Positions 41,793 through 50,489 of a DNA stretch of 64,000 nt are shown here, piece after piece. A program made the translations under genes and the position numbers. A model generated the notes under the pieces. That model was not told the origin of the DNA. It worked only from the letters and a program-made list of their open reading frames with translations, and did no database searches. Origin of the DNA: Streptomyces asoensis. GTDB lineage: Bacteria; Actinomycetota; Actinomycetes; Streptomycetales; Streptomycetaceae. How positions within the stretch are numbered: position 1 is the first letter of the stretch; every line of letters begins with the position of its first letter. The stretch covers positions 1,302,001 through 1,366,000 of the forward strand of contig NZ_BNEB01000005.1 in assembly GCF_016860545.1 (NCBI RefSeq), in the 5' to 3' direction.

Positions 41793-42142
41793 CCTGCGCC
41801 CCCGCTCACGAGTCCACGCTCCGTATCCTCACGCCCGCACCAGTGTCACCACGAGAACACATCCCCGCGGGCGGTACAAGACGGGATCCGGCCCCCCACC
41901 GCGCCGGGACACGGCCCCACCTGCGGCTGAGCCCGCCTCTACCCGAACACGGGCCTCACGTGAACAAGATCGGAAAATCCGTAACACGCGCGTTGCACGA
42001 TGCACCCCCGGGAAGCCGTATGATCGCCCCAACACCACCGCCATGGACGTCCCTTCACGCAGGGCGGTTTGGTGACCCACCAATCCCCCTGCCCGGGCCG
42101 GGCCTGCTTCGCCCTGCCCGCGAACCGTGAAAGGCGGCCTGC
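41793..42142. promoter_or_regulatory. 350-bp divergent spacer between phosphoesterase and ATP-grasp genes
   Basis: The segment 41960-42030 is clearly less GC-rich (AACAAGATCGGAAAATCCG, CGTTGCACG, CCGTATGATCG) and is the best place for the ATP-grasp promoter. A TTGCAC at about 41992 and a TATGAT at 42018 have a spacing of about 20 bp, longer than ideal. No gene is visible. Confidence 0.45.
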
Positions 42143-43303
42143 ATGGTCTCTCGCGTACGCGTCTGGCTCAACCGCACGTACGCGGAGAACGTGTTCTTCA
42201 CGGATCAGCTGCGACGAAATCCCAGCGACCGCGCCGTCGAGATCCACGCCACGCACGGTGACGCCGACTCCCCCGTACTGGCCGCGGCCGACACCGCCGA
42301 GCTGGAGCCGGAGGGCCTCTCCCCCGCCGCGTACGTCGAGTACGCCCTCGCGCAGTGCGAGCGCCGCGGCATCGACGTCTTCGTGCCCCGGCTGCACCAG
42401 GCGGCCGTCGTGGCGCACCGCGCCGACTTCGACGCGGTGGGCACCGCGCTGCTGGCCCCGCCGCCCGAAGCCGTCGCCGTCTTCCACGACAAGGTGATCG
42501 CCTACGAGGCCGTGAAGGCGATCGGCGTGCCCGTTCCGCCCTACCACCGGGTCCGCACGGCCGACGAACTCATCGCGGCTGTCGAGGAGTTGGAGGAGGC
42601 GGGGCACCGGGCCTGCTTCAAACCGGCGTCCGGCGCGGGCGGGGTGGGCTTCCGGATGATCACCCGCGCGCCGTTCTCGCTGACCCACCTCAGCGGCTTC
42701 CCCAGCCCGTACGTCCAGCTGGACATGGTGGTGGAGGCGCTGCGGCAGGCCGAGGACAGCGGCGAGGAGCAGGTCGACTGGCTGGTCATGCCGCGCCTCG
42801 AGCAGCCGGAGGTGTCCGTGGACTGCCTGACCGGCCCCGACAACCGGCTGCGGATGGCCATCGGCCGGACGAAGAACGGCCGCCGTCGCGGCTTCACCCT
42901 GCACGAGCAGTGGCTGGAGCCCGCGCGGCTCATCGCCGAGGGGTTCGGGCTGCACTACCTGTCCAACATCCAGTTCCGGATGTTCGGCGACCGGCCGGTT
43001 CTGATGGACGTCAACACGCGTCCGGCCGGCGGCCTGCACCAGCTGTCGCTGTGCGGGGTCAACGCCCCTTGGGCGGCTGTGCAGTTGGCGCTCGGTGAGG
43101 ACCCGGGGGTGATCGTGCCGCCGTTCCTCGGGCAGGACTACACGGTGGTGTCGGGGCCGCGACCGCTGCGTGCGGTCACGCTGCCGCACCAGCGGGTGGA
43201 GGAGAGCGCCGAGCCGCTGCTGCCGGCGGTGCCCGCGCCCGCCGACTCCGTGGAGAGCGCGCGGGTGACCACCGCCGGCGCCGCGCAGGCGCTGCCGCTC
43301 TAG
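42143..43303 (+). CDS. ATP-grasp superfamily protein, substrate unknown
   Basis: A 386-residue cytosolic enzyme. The N-terminal domain (about residues 1-110) is followed by an ATP-grasp fold: HDKVIAYEAVKAIGVPVP, a glycine-rich loop in FKPASGAGGVGFRMI, and the metal-binding end LMDVNTRPAGGLHQLSL. Such enzymes join a carboxylate to an amine or thiol with ATP. No partner gene shows the substrates. The ATG follows GAAAGG. It appears monocistronic, since the next gene has its own promoter. Confidence 0.85.
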   Translation: MVSRVRVWLNRTYAENVFFTDQLRRNPSDRAVEIHATHGDADSPVLAAADTAELEPEGLSPAAYVEYALAQCERRGIDVFVPRLHQAAVVAHRADFDAVGTALLAPPPEAVAVFHDKVIAYEAVKAIGVPVPPYHRVRTADELIAAVEELEEAGHRACFKPASGAGGVGFRMITRAPFSLTHLSGFPSPYVQLDMVVEALRQAEDSGEEQVDWLVMPRLEQPEVSVDCLTGPDNRLRMAIGRTKNGRRRGFTLHEQWLEPARLIAEGFGLHYLSNIQFRMFGDRPVLMDVNTRPAGGLHQLSLCGVNAPWAAVQLALGEDPGVIVPPFLGQDYTVVSGPRPLRAVTLPHQRVEESAEPLLPAVPAPADSVESARVTTAGAAQALPL

Positions 43304-43330
43304 CAGGAGCAGAACAGACATATCACTCAC

Positions 43331-43384
43331 CGGTATGGACCAATTCCGTCGGCCGCCTTGACAGGCGGATTGGTCCATACCAAC
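43331..43384 (+). promoter_or_regulatory. Two DasR-like operators flanking a TTGACA box before the chitinase gene
   Basis: A perfect 13-nt inverted repeat (43332-43344 and 43369-43381) with a 24-nt spacer. Each arm extended to 16 nt resembles the DasR site ACTGGTCTAGACCACT; the second (ATTGGTCCATACCAAC, 43369-43384) matches 10 of the 12 core bases. TTGACA at 43358-43363 lies between them, so binding would block the promoter. DasR is the Streptomyces GntR-type repressor of chitin and N-acetylglucosamine genes. Confidence 0.75.
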
Positions 43385-43449
43385 TTTGTTGCGCACCCCC
43401 TTGCAGTCCCCTGCACTCCCGAACACCCCCATTCCTCCAGGGAGATCGC

Positions 43450-45132
43450 GTGCGCACCAGACCCCTCGGACGCCCCTGGCGTCGCTTCCTCGCCCTGCTC
43501 GGCACCGCCGGACTCGCCCTCGCCGGGGCGGTCGCCCTGCCCGGCACCGCCGAGGCGGCCAACATCCTCACCAACCCCGGTCTCGAATCGGGGTCCCTCT
43601 CGCCCTGGTCCTGTACCGGCAACCTCGGGTCGGTCGTCTCCTCCCCGACCCACAGCGGGTCCAAGGCCCTTGCCGGGGCGGTGAGTGCGAGCGACACCGC
43701 GCAGTGCAGCCAGACCGTTTCCGTACAGCCCGGCACCACCTACGCGCTGACCGGCTGGGTACGCGGCTCCTACGTCTACCTCGGCGTCGACGGCGGCGCC
43801 TCCACCTGGACGTCGTCGCCTTCCGCGTACAGCCAGTTGTCAGTGTCCTTCACCACCGGGGCCGCGCAGACCAGCGCCAAGATCTACGTCCACGGCTGGT
43901 ACGCCCAGGGCACCTACTACGCCGACGACATCAGCCTCGACGGCCCGGGCGGCGGCTCGGACACCCAGGCACCGAGCGCGCCCGGCGCACTCACCTCGAC
44001 CGGCAAGACCTCCTCCAGCGTGTCGCTGGCCTGGAACGCCTCGTCCGACAACGTCGGGGTCACGGGCTACGACGTGTACAGCGGGTCGGCGAAGGTGCTC
44101 ACCGTGTCCGGCACGTCCGCCACCGTGAGCGGGCTCTCCGCGAGCACCGGCTACACCTTCACGGTGAAGGCCCGCGACGCCGCGGGGAACACCTCCGCGG
44201 CCTCCAACGCGGTGAGCGTCACGACCAGCGCCGGCGGCGGGGGCGGGACCGGGTTCAAGCAGGCCGCGCCCTATCTGTTCGAGGGCTGGGGCGACCCGCC
44301 GAGCGTGTCCACGGTGATGAGCTCCACCGGCGTCAAGTGGTTCACGATGGCGTTCATGCTGGACGGCGGGGGCTGCAACCCCATGTGGGACAGCAACCGG
44401 CCGCTGACCGGCGGGGTCGACCAGAGCGTGATCAACCAGGTCCGCTCGGCGGGCGGTGACATCGTGCCCTCGTTCGGCGGCTGGCAGGGCAGCAAGCTCG
44501 GCGCCAACTGCTCCTCGGCGAGCGCGCTGGCGGGCGCCATCCAGAAGGTGATCGACGCCTACTCGCTCAAGGCGATCGACATGGACATCGAGAACACGGA
44601 CGAGTTCGAGAACGAGGCCGTGCAGGCGCGGATCCTCACCGCGCTGAAGACGGTCAAGGCCAACAACCCCGGCCTGAAGACGATCGTCACCTTCGGGACG
44701 TCCACCACCGGCCCCACCTACTACGGCAACCGTCTCATCGAGCAGGCGAAGTCGCTCGGCGCCGACATCGACGTCTTCACCATCATGCCGTTCGACTTCG
44801 GCGGCGGCTCGGACATGTACGGCAACACCGTGAACGCCACGGAGGGGCTGAAGAACAAGCTGAAGTCCACCTTCGGCTGGGACGACGCCACCGCCTACGC
44901 CCACATCGGCATCTCCGGCATGAACGGCCTGTCCGACCAGCAGGAGAACACCACCCCGGCGATCTGGACCCAGATCAGGGACTGGGCCAACTCCCACCAC
45001 ATCGCGCGGCTCGCCTACTGGGCCGTCAACCGCGACCGGCCGTGCCCGGGCGGCGGTGTGGTGAGCAACTGCTCCGGCATCAGCCAGAGCACCTGGCAGT
45101 TCACCTCGATCACGGCCGGCTTCACCGGCTGA
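43450..45132 (+). CDS. Secreted GH18 chitinase with carbohydrate-binding and FnIII domains
   Basis: A 560-residue exported chitin-degrading enzyme. It has a Sec signal peptide (residues 1 to about 36, ending in ALPGTAEAA), a carbohydrate-binding domain (about 37-170, jelly-roll type), a fibronectin type III domain (about 178-262, with GYDVYSGS) and a GH18 catalytic domain (about 275-560). The catalytic motif DxDxE is D377-M-D379-I-E381. The fold has the family strands FGGWQGSK and AYWAVNRDRPCPGG. It breaks chitin into small oligosaccharides. Upstream DasR-like sites fit the known control of Streptomyces chitinases. GTG start with AGGGAG upstream. Confidence 0.95.
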   Translation: MRTRPLGRPWRRFLALLGTAGLALAGAVALPGTAEAANILTNPGLESGSLSPWSCTGNLGSVVSSPTHSGSKALAGAVSASDTAQCSQTVSVQPGTTYALTGWVRGSYVYLGVDGGASTWTSSPSAYSQLSVSFTTGAAQTSAKIYVHGWYAQGTYYADDISLDGPGGGSDTQAPSAPGALTSTGKTSSSVSLAWNASSDNVGVTGYDVYSGSAKVLTVSGTSATVSGLSASTGYTFTVKARDAAGNTSAASNAVSVTTSAGGGGGTGFKQAAPYLFEGWGDPPSVSTVMSSTGVKWFTMAFMLDGGGCNPMWDSNRPLTGGVDQSVINQVRSAGGDIVPSFGGWQGSKLGANCSSASALAGAIQKVIDAYSLKAIDMDIENTDEFENEAVQARILTALKTVKANNPGLKTIVTFGTSTTGPTYYGNRLIEQAKSLGADIDVFTIMPFDFGGGSDMYGNTVNATEGLKNKLKSTFGWDDATAYAHIGISGMNGLSDQQENTTPAIWTQIRDWANSHHIARLAYWAVNRDRPCPGGGVVSNCSGISQSTWQFTSITAGFTG

Positions 45133-45154
45133 CCCGGCCGACCGATCACGCAGA

Positions 45155-45187
45155 AGTCCCCCGGACCGCGGTCCGGGGGACTTTTTT
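45155..45187 (+). terminator. Strong intrinsic terminator after the chitinase gene
   Basis: A perfect 28-nt palindrome (45155-45182) followed by a run of six Ts (45182-45187), 22 bases after the stop. This is the clearest factor-independent terminator in the window. Confidence 0.93.
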
Positions 45188-45408
45188 CGGCGCGGGGTGT
45201 ATCAGGACCCGGGAAGCCCCCTCTTATGGGTGAAGGACCCCACGGGGGAACGACAGGAAAGATCCGGGGTCCGGGGGGAAGCACAGGGATCGACGGGGGA
45301 AACCCGGGAATCGACGGGGGATTCCCGGCGTCATGGGGGACCGGGTCGGTCGGCCGCTGTCACGGGGAGCGGCCGGCCGGCCCGGACGCCGTGCGGCGCC
45401 GCCGGCGC
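45188..45408. other. G-rich intergenic stretch
   Basis: A 221-bp spacer between convergent genes. It has repeated GGGGGA-type runs and a partial duplication (GGAATCGACGGGGG and CAGGGATCGACGGGGG near 45278-45322). The runs of five and six Gs on the plus strand could form G-quadruplex-like structures. No gene is seen. Confidence 0.5.
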
Positions 45409-46659
45409 TCAGAACCGTCCGGAGCCCCGGTAGAGCTCCAGTTCGCCGTCCAGTTCCACCGCGAGGACCGTGGCGTGCGGGTCCAGGTCGGAGCCCGCGG
45501 GAGGGTCGATCCACAGCACGCCGACCGCCTCGTGCAGACCGCCCACGACACGGTGGGCGAGTTCCGTCCCGGTGCCGAGCACCGAGACCCTGCGCACCGG
45601 CGTGACCAGACCCCGCACGCCGATCTCGGAGCGCGGGATGTCGAACAGGGTGAGGTAGAGGGTGCGCCGGTCCGCGGACAAGGTGCTGGGCCCGTAGTGG
45701 TGCCCGGCCGGGAGACCCCGTACCGTCCCGTACACGGCCGCCTCGTGCTTGCGGATCCACTCCCCCAGCCCCTCCAGCCGCTCGGCCTGCGGCCGCGGCA
45801 CGGTGCCGTCCTCCATCGGACCGACGTCCAGCAGCAGGTTCCCGCCGCCGCCGATGGTCTCGGTGAAGTAGCGGACCAGCTGGGTCAGCGACTTGTGGTG
45901 GTGGTCGTCGTGCCGGTACCCCCACGAGTCGTTGATGGTGAGGCACAACTCCCAGGGCCCGGACGGTGGTTCGATGGGGGCGCCCTGCTCGGGGGTGGCG
46001 TAGTCGCCCTCGCTGAGCATGCGGGCGTTGAAGACGACGTCCGGGGAGTACGAGCGGATCAGCGCGGCGAGTTCCTTGATGCGCCACTGCTCCTCGCTGC
46101 GGTCCCACTCGCCGTCGAACCACATCAGATCGGGCCGGTAGCGCGAGGCCAGTTCGCGGACCTGCCCGTCCCGGTAGGCGAGGAAACGCTCCCAGGCCAC
46201 CAGGTCCTCGTCCTGTGCCGAGCACTCCGAGTAGCGGTTGTCCTCCATCTCCGGCGGGCGGCCCGGCTTGCGGGTGCTGGCGTAGTCCGGGTGGTTCCAG
46301 TCGGAGTGGGAGTAGTACAGGCCGACCTTGAGGCCCTTCTCCCGCAGGGCGTCGGCGTAACCGGTGAGGTAGTCGCGGCCCAGGTTCAGGTCGCCGTGGG
46401 CGGTGTCCCACAGGGCGACGCCGTCGTGGTGGCGGCTGGTGAGGACGGCGTACCGGGCGCCGGCCTGGGCGAACAGGTCCGCCCAGGCCCGCGGGTCGTA
46501 GCGGGCGCCGGTGAAGCGGTCGAGCTGGGACATGTACTGCTCGTGGGGCACGATGTCGTCGTAGAACGACCAGGACTCCTGGACGCCGTCGACGGCGTAG
46601 ATCCCCCAGTGGACGAAGATCCCCAACTTGGCGTCGGTGAACCAGGGTTGCATGGGCAC
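45409..46659 (-). CDS. GH29 alpha-L-fucosidase
   Basis: A 416-residue cytosolic glycosidase that removes terminal L-fucose. The N-terminus QPWFTDAKLGIFVHWGIYA is typical of GH29. The nucleophile Asp lies in DLMWFDGEW (about residue 182), preceded by YYSHSDWNHPDY and TSRHHDGVALW. There is no signal peptide, so the substrate must be imported. GTG at 46659 is the chosen start because GGAGGAG lies 7 nt before it; the ATG two codons later has poor spacing. It follows the GH38 gene on the same strand but is separated by 640 bp with a minisatellite, so it may have its own promoter. Confidence 0.92.
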   Translation of the reverse strand: MPMQPWFTDAKLGIFVHWGIYAVDGVQESWSFYDDIVPHEQYMSQLDRFTGARYDPRAWADLFAQAGARYAVLTSRHHDGVALWDTAHGDLNLGRDYLTGYADALREKGLKVGLYYSHSDWNHPDYASTRKPGRPPEMEDNRYSECSAQDEDLVAWERFLAYRDGQVRELASRYRPDLMWFDGEWDRSEEQWRIKELAALIRSYSPDVVFNARMLSEGDYATPEQGAPIEPPSGPWELCLTINDSWGYRHDDHHHKSLTQLVRYFTETIGGGGNLLLDVGPMEDGTVPRPQAERLEGLGEWIRKHEAAVYGTVRGLPAGHHYGPSTLSADRRTLYLTLFDIPRSEIGVRGLVTPVRRVSVLGTGTELAHRVVGGLHEAVGVLWIDPPAGSDLDPHATVLAVELDGELELYRGSGRF

Positions 46660-47300
46660 AGCTGAACTCCTCCGCGCAGCAGGGCACTTCATGGGAAAGA
46701 AGGGCGCGCACCACGGCACGCGCCCGGTGGTCCGGCGCCGGACGTGACCCGGTGCCGCACAAACTCCGCACGCCGGACGTGGTCCGGTGCCGGACGAGCT
46801 CCGCGTGCCGGACAAGGCCCGTGTCCCGGGCTTGCCGCCCGGCGCCCCGGCCCGGCAGACCCGACCCGGCGGACCCGACCCGGCACACCGACCATGTGGA
46901 CCCGACCCAGCACACCCGACACGACGAACCCGGCCCGGCGGACCCGGCCCGGCGGACCCGGCCCGGCGGACCCGACACGACGAACCCGGCCCGGCGGACC
47001 CGGCCCGGCGGACCCGGCCCGGCGGACCCGACCCGGCGGACCCAGCCCGGCAGACCCAGCCCGGCAGACCCAGCCCGGCAGACCCAGCCCGGCAGACCCA
47101 GCCCGGCAGACCCAGCCCGGCAGACCCAGCCCGGCAGACCCAGCCCGGCAGACCCAGCCCGGCAGACCCAGCCCGGCAGACCCAGCCCGGCAGACCCAGC
47201 CCGGCAGACCCAGCCCGGCAGACCCAGCCCGCGACGGCCGCCGGGGCGGCGCGTCGCGGGCCGTCCGACCGGCCGAGGGCCGGCGCGGGCGGGCCGGGGG
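46660..47300. other. Spacer between GH29 and GH38 genes
   Basis: A 641-bp non-coding stretch. Bases 46735-46820 hold an imperfect direct repeat built on CGCCGGACGTGGTCCGGTGCCG. The rest is the 14-bp minisatellite. Several frames read through it because the repeat lacks stops; no gene is supported. Confidence 0.7.
46845..47230. repeat. 14-bp tandem minisatellite
   Basis: Two blocks share one 14-bp period. 46845-47040 is a degenerate array based on ACCCGGCCCGGCGG. 47041-47230 holds about 13.5 copies of CCCAGCCCGGCAGA, all identical by eye. As 14 is not a multiple of three, all three frames give the same 14-residue repeat, which argues against coding. Confidence 0.95.
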
Positions 47301-50300
47301 CTAGCGGCCGGAGGGCTGCCGCTCCAGGCGGAGCGTCAGGATCTGGAAGGGGCGCAGCGCGACGGCGACGGAGCCGTCCTCGCCGACCACCGCGGGCTCC
47401 AGCGGTCGTTCCAGCAGGTCCGTCACCCGGGCGCCCGCGAGCGGGAAGCCCGTGCGCAGGACCCCGGTGGCCCGGCCGCCACGGGACTCGTAGAGCCGGA
47501 CGACGACGTCCCCGGACTCGTCGTCGGCGAGCTTGACCGCCTCGACGGTGACGCCGTCGCCGTCCACCGAGACGACGGGGCCGGGAGCGGCGTCCGTCGC
47601 GTCGGCCACGCGCAGCGGCAGGTTGAGGGAGTAGCCCTCGGCGACCGCGTCCTCGATGCTCGCGCCCGGCAGCAGGGCGTAGGCGAAGCGGTGCCGGCCC
47701 TGGTCGGCCTCCGGGTCCGGGATGCGCGGGGCGCGGACCAGGCTGAGCCGGACGGTGGTGGTCGTGCCGCCGTCCTCGCGGACCGTGCGGGAGACGTCGT
47801 GGCCGTAGGTGGAGTCGTTGATGACCGCGACGCCGTAGCCGGGCTCACCGATGTGCACCCAGCGGTGGCCGGAGACCTCGAACCGGGCCGCCTCCCAGCT
47901 GGTGTTGGTGTGGGTGGGGCGCTGGATGTGCCCGAACTGGATCTCGGCGGAGGAGTGCGCCGCCCGGATGTCCACCGGGAAGGCCGCCTTGAGGATCTTC
48001 TCCGCCTCGTGCCAGTCGATGTCGGTCTCGAAGTCGATGCGGGGGCTGCCGGCGCGCAGGGTGATGGTCTGCGTGATCGTGGAGCCCTTGCCGAACGAGC
48101 GGGTGACCCGGATCGCGCCGACGAGCGGGTCCTCCTCGACGACCGTCACGGAGTCCGGGTCCAGGAGGTCGGTGTACCGGTTCTGGTAGTGCTTGTCGAT
48201 GTCCCAGGCGTCCCAGTAGTTGGGCAGGTCGGTGTGCAGGCGCAGCAGGTTGCCCTGGTCGGCGAGGACTTCGCGGTCGGCCCGCAGGTCGAACACGGAC
48301 GACAGGGTGCCGTCCTCGGCGACCTCCACCCGCACGAGCCCGTTGTCGAGGACCCGCCCGGAGACGGTCACCGGCCGTGCGGGCTCCGCGCCGGCCAGCG
48401 GGGCGCTGCCGTTGGCGGGCACCTCGACGTAGGCCGGTGCGCCCGCGGGGGTGCGGACCACCTCGGCGCGGTCGTACGGGCTGGTGTTGAACACCCGGGC
48501 GGTGTCACCGCCGCGTCCGCCGCTCAGCGCGGCGACCGCCTCGGCCGTCAGCACCTCCAGCTCCTCGGCGACCCGCGCGTACTCGGCCTCGGCCTCGCGG
48601 TGCACCCAGGCGATCGAGGAGCCCGGCAGGATGTCGTGGAACTGGTGCAGCAGCACCGTCTTCCAGAGCCGGTCGAGCGCGGCGTACGGGTAGGCGTAGC
48701 CCGGCGCGTGCAGGGCCGCGGTGGTCGCCCACAACTCGGCCTCGCGCAGCTTGTGTTCGCTGCGCCGGTTGCCCTGCTTGGTGCGGGCCTGGGTGGTGTA
48801 CGTGGCCCGGTGCAGCTCCAGGTAGAGCTCGCCGACCCAGACGGGCGCGTCCGGGTACTCCTCGCGGGCCTTGGCGAAGAACGCGTCGGGGTGTTCGACG
48901 ACGACCTTGGGCGAGCCCTCCAGGTCGGCGAGCCGGCGGGCCCGCTCCATGATCTCGCGGGTGGGGCCGCCGCCGCCGTCGCCCCAGCCGAAGGGCGCCA
49001 GGGAGCGTGAACCGCCGCCCTTCTCGGAGTAGTTGCGCACGGCGCGGTCCATCTCCTCGCCGCTGAACCGCGCGTTGTAGGTGTCGACGGGCGGGAAGTG
49101 CGTGAAGATGCGGGTGCCGTCGATGCCCTCCCACCAGAAGGTGTGGTGGGGGAACTTGTTCGTCTGGTTCCAGGAGATCTTCTGCGTGAGGAACCAGTCG
49201 TTGCCCGCGAGCTTGGCGAGCTGCGGGTAGGCGGCGTTGTAGCCGAAGGAGTCCGGGAGCCAGACGCCCTTGGTCTCGATGCCGAAGTGCTCGATGAAGA
49301 ACCGCTTGCCGTGCACCAGCTGGCGGGCGATGGCCTCGCCGCCGGGCAGGTTGCCGTCGGACTCGACCCACATGCCGCCGACCGGCGCCCACTGCCCCTT
49401 CTTCACCGACTCCTGGATGCGCGCCCACACCTGCGGGTAGTTGTCGCGCACCCACTCGTACTGCTGGGCCTGGGAGCAGGCGAAGATGAAGTCGTCGTAC
49501 TCCTCGGCGAGCGAGGTGACGTTGGAGAAGGTGCGGGAGGTCTTGCGCTTCGTCTCGCGGATCGGCCACAGCCAGGCGGAGTCGATGTGGGCGTGCCCGA
49601 CGCCGGAGATGGTGTGGGCGCTGGCGTGGGCGGGGCTGGCCAGGACGGGCGCGAGGACCGCGCGGACGGCCGCGGCGCTGCCGGAGACGTCGTCGAGGTC
49701 GAGGGCGTCCATCGCGCGGTCCAGGGCGTGCATGATCTCGTGGCGGCGCGGCTCGTGCTCGCCGAGGTGGACCATGAGCTCGCGCAGCACCTGGAGGTCG
49801 AGGTCGAGGTGCCAGACCTCCTCGTCGAGCACCGCGATGTCGGCCCGGCGGAACGTGTACAGGGGGCGGTCGCCCGCCGTCAGCACGTCGCCCAGCGGGG
49901 TCGGGCCCGCGAAGTCGTTCGCCAGGATGTCGGGGTTGGAGGCCGCCTCGACCAGGTAGTCGATGACCTCCCCGCCCGTCGCCGGGTTGCCGATCGGCAC
50001 GTACTGGTTGAGCGGGTTGACCGCCTTCAGCGGCGTCCCGTCGGTGAGGTGGACGAGGGCCTCGGCCTGGTTGCCCGGCCAGTCGCCCACGAAGCCGAGG
50101 TCGATGACGGCCTCGACCCGCCTGCCCGCCCACTCGGCGGGCACCTGTCCGCGCATCCGGAACCAGGTGGTGCCCCAGGGCGGCCCCCACGGGGTGTCCA
50201 TCGCGAAGGGCTCGTAAGCGGCGGCGGCGGCCTCCGCGAAGGGGACGGGCTCTCCCGGCGCCTGCCAGGCCTCGACCTCGAAGGGCACGGCGGCGGCGTA

Positions 50301-50372
50301 GATGGCGGGCTTGACGCGCTGGTTGTGGACGCGCTCGACGCGCTCCTCGATGCGGCGGCGTTCGTCATGCAT
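47301..50372 (-). CDS. GH38 alpha-mannosidase
   Basis: A 1,023-residue cytosolic alpha-mannosidase. An N-terminal beta domain is followed by the catalytic domain with zinc-binding HAHIDSAWLWP (His262 and Asp264) and the nucleophile in VWLPDSFGYNAAYP (about Asp374). Other family marks are LLHQFHDILPGSS and GGMWVESDGN. Length and order match bacterial GH38 enzymes. There is no signal peptide, so its mannosides would be imported by the ABC system downstream or by another porter. The start ATG has GGAG 9 nt upstream. A LacI-type palindrome lies 96-107 bases upstream of the start. Confidence 0.95.
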   Translation of the reverse strand: MHDERRRIEERVERVHNQRVKPAIYAAAVPFEVEAWQAPGEPVPFAEAAAAAYEPFAMDTPWGPPWGTTWFRMRGQVPAEWAGRRVEAVIDLGFVGDWPGNQAEALVHLTDGTPLKAVNPLNQYVPIGNPATGGEVIDYLVEAASNPDILANDFAGPTPLGDVLTAGDRPLYTFRRADIAVLDEEVWHLDLDLQVLRELMVHLGEHEPRRHEIMHALDRAMDALDLDDVSGSAAAVRAVLAPVLASPAHASAHTISGVGHAHIDSAWLWPIRETKRKTSRTFSNVTSLAEEYDDFIFACSQAQQYEWVRDNYPQVWARIQESVKKGQWAPVGGMWVESDGNLPGGEAIARQLVHGKRFFIEHFGIETKGVWLPDSFGYNAAYPQLAKLAGNDWFLTQKISWNQTNKFPHHTFWWEGIDGTRIFTHFPPVDTYNARFSGEEMDRAVRNYSEKGGGSRSLAPFGWGDGGGGPTREIMERARRLADLEGSPKVVVEHPDAFFAKAREEYPDAPVWVGELYLELHRATYTTQARTKQGNRRSEHKLREAELWATTAALHAPGYAYPYAALDRLWKTVLLHQFHDILPGSSIAWVHREAEAEYARVAEELEVLTAEAVAALSGGRGGDTARVFNTSPYDRAEVVRTPAGAPAYVEVPANGSAPLAGAEPARPVTVSGRVLDNGLVRVEVAEDGTLSSVFDLRADREVLADQGNLLRLHTDLPNYWDAWDIDKHYQNRYTDLLDPDSVTVVEEDPLVGAIRVTRSFGKGSTITQTITLRAGSPRIDFETDIDWHEAEKILKAAFPVDIRAAHSSAEIQFGHIQRPTHTNTSWEAARFEVSGHRWVHIGEPGYGVAVINDSTYGHDVSRTVREDGGTTTTVRLSLVRAPRIPDPEADQGRHRFAYALLPGASIEDAVAEGYSLNLPLRVADATDAAPGPVVSVDGDGVTVEAVKLADDESGDVVVRLYESRGGRATGVLRTGFPLAGARVTDLLERPLEPAVVGEDGSVAVALRPFQILTLRLERQPSGR

Positions 50373-50467
50373 GGGCTGTCTCCAACAAGAGGGACCACGT
50401 GGGGCGGGGAGGCCGGGGGGCCGGGGCTGGGCGCACCGGAGGGAGCGGCGGAGGGGAAGCAGATCGA

Positions 50468-50479
50468 GAAAGCGCTTTC
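50468..50479. promoter_or_regulatory. LacI-type operator GAAAGCGCTTTC
   Basis: A perfect 12-nt palindrome with a central CG, the usual form of LacI/GalR-family sites. It lies between the GH4 stop and the GH38 start on the minus strand, so it most likely controls GH38. No LacI-family gene is in the window, so the regulator must be encoded elsewhere. Confidence 0.75.
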
Positions 50480-50489
50480 CCTCCGGTGC

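Noticed and set aside
46845..47230. Possible CRISPR array
   Set aside because: The units are contiguous with no spacers, only 14 bp long, and no cas genes are near.
47290..47306. tRNA or attachment site near the minisatellite
   Set aside because: No cloverleaf, no CCA end and no integrase gene could be seen.
46752..49010. A 752-codon plus-strand frame with a repeated Pro/Ala/Gln peptide
   Set aside because: The repeat part comes from the 14-bp minisatellite, which reads open in all frames; the rest is antisense to GH38.
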